NCBI GenBank assembly: GCA_947644475.1
Contig: CANRZQ010000106.1
Location: 1 to 8,890, forward strand
Origin: an uncultured Muribaculaceae bacterium
GTDB taxonomy: Bacteria > Bacteroidota > Bacteroidia > Bacteroidales > Muribaculaceae
Reading direction: 5' to 3'
Length of the DNA stretch: 8,890 nucleotides
How positions within the stretch are numbered: the first letter of the stretch is position 1; each line of letters begins with the position of its first letter. Positions 6,284 through 8,890 of this stretch are shown here, in pieces. The notes under the pieces were generated by a model that worked only from the letters and a program-made list of their open reading frames with translations, was not told the DNA's origin and did not search any database. The translations under genes and the position numbers were made by a program.

Positions 6284-6381
6284 AGTTATAAGTTATAAAT
6301 TATTAAGGACTTTAAGGGCTTTAAGGTCATTAAAGACTTTAAACTTCCCAACTTCCCAACTTCCCAACTCCCCAACTCCCC
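6284..6381. repeat. Three tandem arrays in series: 7-, 9- and 8-bp periods
   Basis: The glmM upstream gap is built from three consecutive arrays. AGTTATA occurs twice with period 7 (6284-6297). Four 9-mers follow: TTAAGGACT (6303), TTAAGGGCT (6312), TTAAGGTCA (6321) and TTAAAGACT (6330). Five 8-mers follow without a break: AACTTCCC three times (6342-6365), then AACTCCCC twice (6366-6381). The only stretches of the gap outside them are the 21 bp next to the glmM start and 4 bp next to the DUF4827-like stop. I could not place a convincing TAnnTTTG promoter box here. Confidence 0.82.
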
Positions 6382-6385
6382 CGAC

Positions 6386-6961
6386 TTATGTCTGGGGCTT
6401 GAAGTAGCGCACGTTGTAGAGGAAAGGCTGCACGTTGGATATCTCATTGTAGAGGCCGGCCTGCGACTTTATCACAAGGTTGACCTCGCAGTCGATGGGC
6501 AGGTAGCGCAGGGGCATCTGCAAGCCCGAGCCCCATTGGTACGACGACTGGCTCGATGAGTTGCCGAAACGGAACGATGCGCTGCCGTAGGTGAGGTCGG
6601 TGTCGTTGCCCGAGCCGGGGCCGAGTTTGCCGTCGGCATACTCGTAAAGGTTGTAGCGAGTGAAGCGGAAATAAATCAGCTGGTCGTCTTCGGCCATGTT
6701 GTCCTTGGTGCCGTCGGTGAGCACTTGCATGTAGACGTTGCCGTCCTCGTCGAGTTGATAATAGGGGGCATCCGGCCCGGATTCGAAAGTCTTGTTGTCG
6801 GGATCGTAGCCTACAACCCGCTGGTCGGCGAGGAAGGCGTTGGTGGCGATGGTCTCGTCGGTGAGCAGTTCGGCATACGACTTGTCGTCGTCGCACGATG
6901 ATGCGGCGGCAGCGACAGCCAGCACGAGAGCCCAGCGGCATGACAGTTTGGTCAGTTTCAT
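6386..6961 (-). CDS. DUF4827-like lipoprotein
   Basis: A 191-aa lipoprotein that I assign to the DUF4827 group of Bacteroidales, a family with an FKBP-like fold and no known activity. The assignment rests on size, the N-terminal SYAELL segment (28-33) and its position beside a DHH phosphoesterase and glmM, as remembered for this family. The signal peptide (1-22) ends in a lipobox ASSC with C23. It is followed by DDDK, an acidic run like the Bacteroidetes lipoprotein export signal, so the protein may face the cell surface. The mature part is beta-rich (for example LIYFRFTRYNLYEY, 94-107) and has no catalytic motif I can name. Its ATG overlaps the stop of the DHH gene by 4 nt (ATGA), so the two should be translated together. 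Confidence 0.72.
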   Translation of the reverse strand: MKLTKLSCRWALVLAVAAAASSCDDDKSYAELLTDETIATNAFLADQRVVGYDPDNKTFESGPDAPYYQLDEDGNVYMQVLTDGTKDNMAEDDQLIYFRFTRYNLYEYADGKLGPGSGNDTDLTYGSASFRFGNSSSQSSYQWGSGLQMPLRYLPIDCEVNLVIKSQAGLYNEISNVQPFLYNVRYFKPQT

Positions 6962-7986
6962 TTTATGTAGAGTTTTTTATTTTCTGGCAATATGCGGTGG
7001 AACACTTCGATGGCCTGCTCCATCGAGCCGCGGAATTCGCCTCCGGCGGCGTTCTTATGGCCTCCTCCGCCAAAATATTTCGAGCATATGATGTCGCACG
7101 GGAAATCGCCTATGGAGCGCATCGACACCTTTATGTAGTGCTCTTCCTCGCGGAGAAAAACGCAATATCTTATGCCGGGTATGGCCAGCGGACGGTTGAC
7201 GAGGCCTTCGGTGTCGCCGCGGGTATAGTGCATGCTGTTCAATTCCTCGCGTGTGAGCCATATCAGGGCGGCGCCCATGTCGCGGTTCACTTCCATTTTC
7301 CGTAAGAGGGCATAGCCCTGGATGCGCAGGTGCGATTCCGGGAATGTGTCGAACAGGCGGCGGGACAGGTCGTCGCGGTTGGCGCCCATCTCGAGCAGCC
7401 GCGCCGCGATGAGATATATTTCCGGGTCGTTGGCGTTGTATGAGAAATTGCCGGTGTCGGTCATCATTCCGGCCATAATGCACGATGCGGCCTTTTCGTC
7501 GACGAGGTCGAGGAGTTCGAGCTGGGCCAGGGTGCGGAACAGCACCACCGATGCCGACGACTGCTCGGGGTGGGAGATGGTGATGTCGCAGAAAGGCTCG
7601 GGATCGAGATGGTGGTCGATCATCACTTTCGGCGCACCGGCTTCCTCAACCGACGGCGCAAGGCGGTCGATGCGTTTCAGTCCGTTATAGTCGAGGCAAA
7701 AAATAAGGTCGGCGTGGGCCAGCAGGTCCTTGGCAAAGATGGAATAGCGCGTGAGCGCGACAATTTCCTTGAAACCCGGCAGAAACGACAGTTGCTTCGA
7801 CGGCTCGTCGGGCACGATTACCTTCGCCGACTTGCCTAAGGCCTCCATCACGTGCCACATGGCGAGCGACGAGCCTATGGCATCGCCGTCGGGCGACATA
7901 TGTGTGGTGATTACCACGTTGGATGCGCCGTCGATCAGTTCGGCAAGGCGTTTTATATTATTTGAGTCAATGATTGGTCGTAACAT
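6958..7986 (-). CDS. DHH/DHHA1 phosphoesterase, NrnA-like
   Basis: A 342-aa cytoplasmic phosphoesterase of the bifunctional oligoribonuclease/pAp-phosphatase (NrnA) type, which degrades nano-RNAs or cyclic-di-AMP breakdown products and can dephosphorylate pAp. The Mn-binding DHH domain shows THMSPDGDAIGS (H29, D33, D35), the aspartate in CLDYNG (D99), the name-giving DHH (124-126) and MTDTGNF (D177). The C-terminal DHHA1 domain carries the RNA-binding GGGGH motif (306-310) in YFGGGGHKNAAGG. I chose the ATG at 7986. A TTG at 7995 would add three residues but lies inside the predicted -7 promoter box. Transcription should start about 0-5 nt before the ATG, so the mRNA may be nearly leaderless. 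The stop overlaps the DUF4827-like gene by 4 nt. Which nucleotide it prefers cannot be read from the sequence. Confidence 0.87.
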   Translation of the reverse strand: MLRPIIDSNNIKRLAELIDGASNVVITTHMSPDGDAIGSSLAMWHVMEALGKSAKVIVPDEPSKQLSFLPGFKEIVALTRYSIFAKDLLAHADLIFCLDYNGLKRIDRLAPSVEEAGAPKVMIDHHLDPEPFCDITISHPEQSSASVVLFRTLAQLELLDLVDEKAASCIMAGMMTDTGNFSYNANDPEIYLIAARLLEMGANRDDLSRRLFDTFPESHLRIQGYALLRKMEVNRDMGAALIWLTREELNSMHYTRGDTEGLVNRPLAIPGIRYCVFLREEEHYIKVSMRSIGDFPCDIICSKYFGGGGHKNAAGGEFRGSMEQAIEVFHRILPENKKLYIK

Positions 7987-7992
7987 AATCCG

Positions 7993-8024
7993 CAAATTTA
8001 CGAAATCCCTTTATAATACGCAAA
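7993..8024 (-). promoter_or_regulatory. Bacteroides-type promoter for the DHH gene
   Basis: On the minus strand TTTG (8024-8021, the -33 box) is followed after 20 bp by TAAATTTG (8000-7993), a full match to the -7 consensus TAnnTTTG of the Bacteroidetes primary sigma factor. Centring the box at -7 places the transcription start near 7989, only a few bases before the chosen ATG at 7986. The match is seen directly; promoter activity is inferred. It would make the DHH gene independent of trmN6. Confidence 0.65.
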
Positions 8025-8063
8025 TGCGCCCGCTTAACTTTTGAAAACTTTTCTTAAAAAAGC

Positions 8064-8780
8064 CTATATGTTGAGATAGAACGGGCGCGTGATTGCGGCG
8101 TATTCGGGGGAGTATTCGCCTGATGCGAGCCTGATGTCGAGAGACGCCACCGTGCACGGGCCGTCGGCGCGGGCAAACTGGTAGAGGCAGCGCAGCGCAG
8201 GGCGTCCTGCGCGGGATGCCACGCGCGTTAGCCGCCGCAGTTTCAGTCCGGCCAGTTCGGCGTGGAAGATAAGGTCGGCCTCGGTGTCGGCAGGGGCTAT
8301 CAGGGCTGCCTCGCCCGTGGGCGATAGCGAGCGAGACGCGATTTCGACCACTGTCCGCGCCGACAGCGACGCTTCGTGGCGTGCCGATGCCCGGGAGGCC
8401 GATGCCGACCGCTCGCCTGTGGCGAAATAAGGAGGATTGCTCACTATGAGGTCGAATTCCCGGTCCGTACACACGGCCGACGCATCGCCTTGCAAGGTAA
8501 CGACCGAGGCTGCCCAGGGCGAGCGAGCGGCGTTGTCGCGGCAGTCGGCGCAGGCTCCGGCGTCGAGTTCCACCGCGTAAATCTCTGCGTCCGACATCGA
8601 CGGCACCAGCCTCTGGGCCAGCATCAGCGCGATAAGGCCCGACCCCGCGCCGAGGTCGGCCACGTGGCGGCAGCCGGCGGGAATCTCGGCCCACGCGCCA
8701 AGCAGCACGCCGTCGGTAGATATTTTCATGCCCGAGCGGTCGTCGGAAACAGCAAATTGCTTAAATCGGAATTCACCCAT
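8064..8780 (-). CDS. trmN6: tRNA1(Val) adenine-37 N6-methyltransferase
   Basis: A 238-aa SAM-dependent methyltransferase of the TrmN6 (YfiC) family, close to the 245 aa of the E. coli enzyme, which methylates A37 of tRNA-Val. The N-terminus has the family block FRFKQFAV followed by KISTDGVLLGAW (19-30). ADLGAGSG (41-48) is the SAM-binding motif I, VELDAG (70-75) carries the ribose-binding acidic residue, and SNPPYF (114-119) is the NPPY motif of amino-methylating enzymes. The C-terminal YSPEYAAITRPFYL (223-236) is also typical. The start is well placed: the ATG overlaps the stop of the upstream gene by 8 nt (ATGGGTGA), implying coupled translation. I found no clear terminator after the stop. 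Ribosomal RNA or protein methylation is a less likely alternative. Confidence 0.88.
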   Translation of the reverse strand: MGEFRFKQFAVSDDRSGMKISTDGVLLGAWAEIPAGCRHVADLGAGSGLIALMLAQRLVPSMSDAEIYAVELDAGACADCRDNAARSPWAASVVTLQGDASAVCTDREFDLIVSNPPYFATGERSASASRASARHEASLSARTVVEIASRSLSPTGEAALIAPADTEADLIFHAELAGLKLRRLTRVASRAGRPALRCLYQFARADGPCTVASLDIRLASGEYSPEYAAITRPFYLNI

Positions 8781-8890
8781 TTATTACTATCTTTTTTGTT
8801 GATGTGCCTTCTTTCAGGATATATATGCCGGGGGCTGTCGGATTGGCGACGGGGATGCCTTGCAGGTTGAAGTATTGCGGACGGGAGCTG
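8773..8890 (-). CDS. C-terminal end of a secreted/surface protein (partial)
   Basis: Only the last 38 codons are in the window; the gene continues past the right edge. The visible tail reads RPQYFNLQGIPVANPTAPG followed by IYILKEGTSTKKIVING and a TGA stop. A [QR]YFNLQG...P..GIYI...KK.V pattern at the very C-terminus is typical of exported Bacteroidetes proteins. It resembles the type IX secretion C-terminal sorting domain, which is removed during export and surface attachment. The body of the protein, and so its function, cannot be seen. The stop lies inside the trmN6 start region with an 8-nt overlap, an odd partner for a tRNA-modification enzyme. I am sure of the reading frame and fairly sure of the tail type. 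Confidence 0.75.
   Translation of the reverse strand, partial: SSRPQYFNLQGIPVANPTAPGIYILKEGTSTKKIVING

Noticed and set aside
7987..7995. TTG start three codons upstream for the DHH phosphoesterase
   Set aside because: It falls within the predicted -7 promoter box, and an ATG lies just downstream.
8026..8088. Inverted pair GCGCCCG/CGGGCGC around the trmN6 stop as a terminator
   Set aside because: The arms are 7 bp with a 49-nt gap and no T tract follows in the transcript direction; it is likely chance.
1..8890. CRISPR array, tRNA, rRNA, insertion sequence or transposase
   Set aside because: No repeat-spacer pattern of CRISPR size, no cloverleaf, no ribosomal RNA stretch and no transposase motif was seen on either strand.

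Overview
The window looks like a chromosomal segment of a Bacteroidales bacterium, probably a GC-rich Muribaculaceae-type gut lineage. This rests on protein families typical of the order: a DUF4827-like lipoprotein, a surface-protein C-terminal tail reading QYFNLQG...GIYI, and a muropeptide-salvage gene trio. It also rests on the lack of clear Shine-Dalgarno sequences and on one good match to the Bacteroides promoter (TTTG, 20 bp, TAnnTTTG). The genus is an inference. Every supported gene reads on the minus strand, so transcription runs from high to low coordinates.

From the right edge, in transcription order: the last 38 codons of a secreted or surface protein (8773-8890) overlap by 8 nt the start of the tRNA methyltransferase trmN6 (8064-8780). 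A new promoter at 7993-8024 then drives an NrnA-like DHH/DHHA1 phosphoesterase (6958-7986). Its stop overlaps the start of a DUF4827-like lipoprotein (6386-6961) by 4 nt. Next comes glmM (4886-6262), which makes glucosamine-1-phosphate for peptidoglycan and LPS precursors. After it lies a three-gene envelope cassette: a transglutaminase-fold lipoprotein (3429-4778), an SH3b-NlpC/P60 endopeptidase (2485-3432, 4-nt overlap) and a Tat-signal, lipobox-bearing dipeptide epimerase (1314-2447). The last two fit together chemically: the endopeptidase should free L-Ala-D-Glu from stem peptides, and the epimerase should convert it to L-Ala-L-Glu. Near the left end is an orphan rloB (470-1162), a Toprim-like abortive-infection family gene without its usual rloA ATPase partner.

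The noncoding DNA is the least ordinary part. Four intergenic regions carry degenerate short-period tandem arrays, each with its own period and unit: 9-mers at 162-317, 8-mers at 2448-2479, 10-mers at 4794-4881, and 7-, 9- and 8-mers in succession at 6284-6381. The gap upstream of rloB holds a perfect 27-bp inverted repeat. Each arm of it is a GTAG tetranucleotide followed by a 9-bp-stem hairpin, which is the layout of a REP pair (BIME). A second cluster of palindromes (32-118), one of them also GTAG-led, lies beyond rloB on the other side, so rloB is bracketed by REP-like elements. No RNA gene, CRISPR array, insertion sequence or transposase was found.
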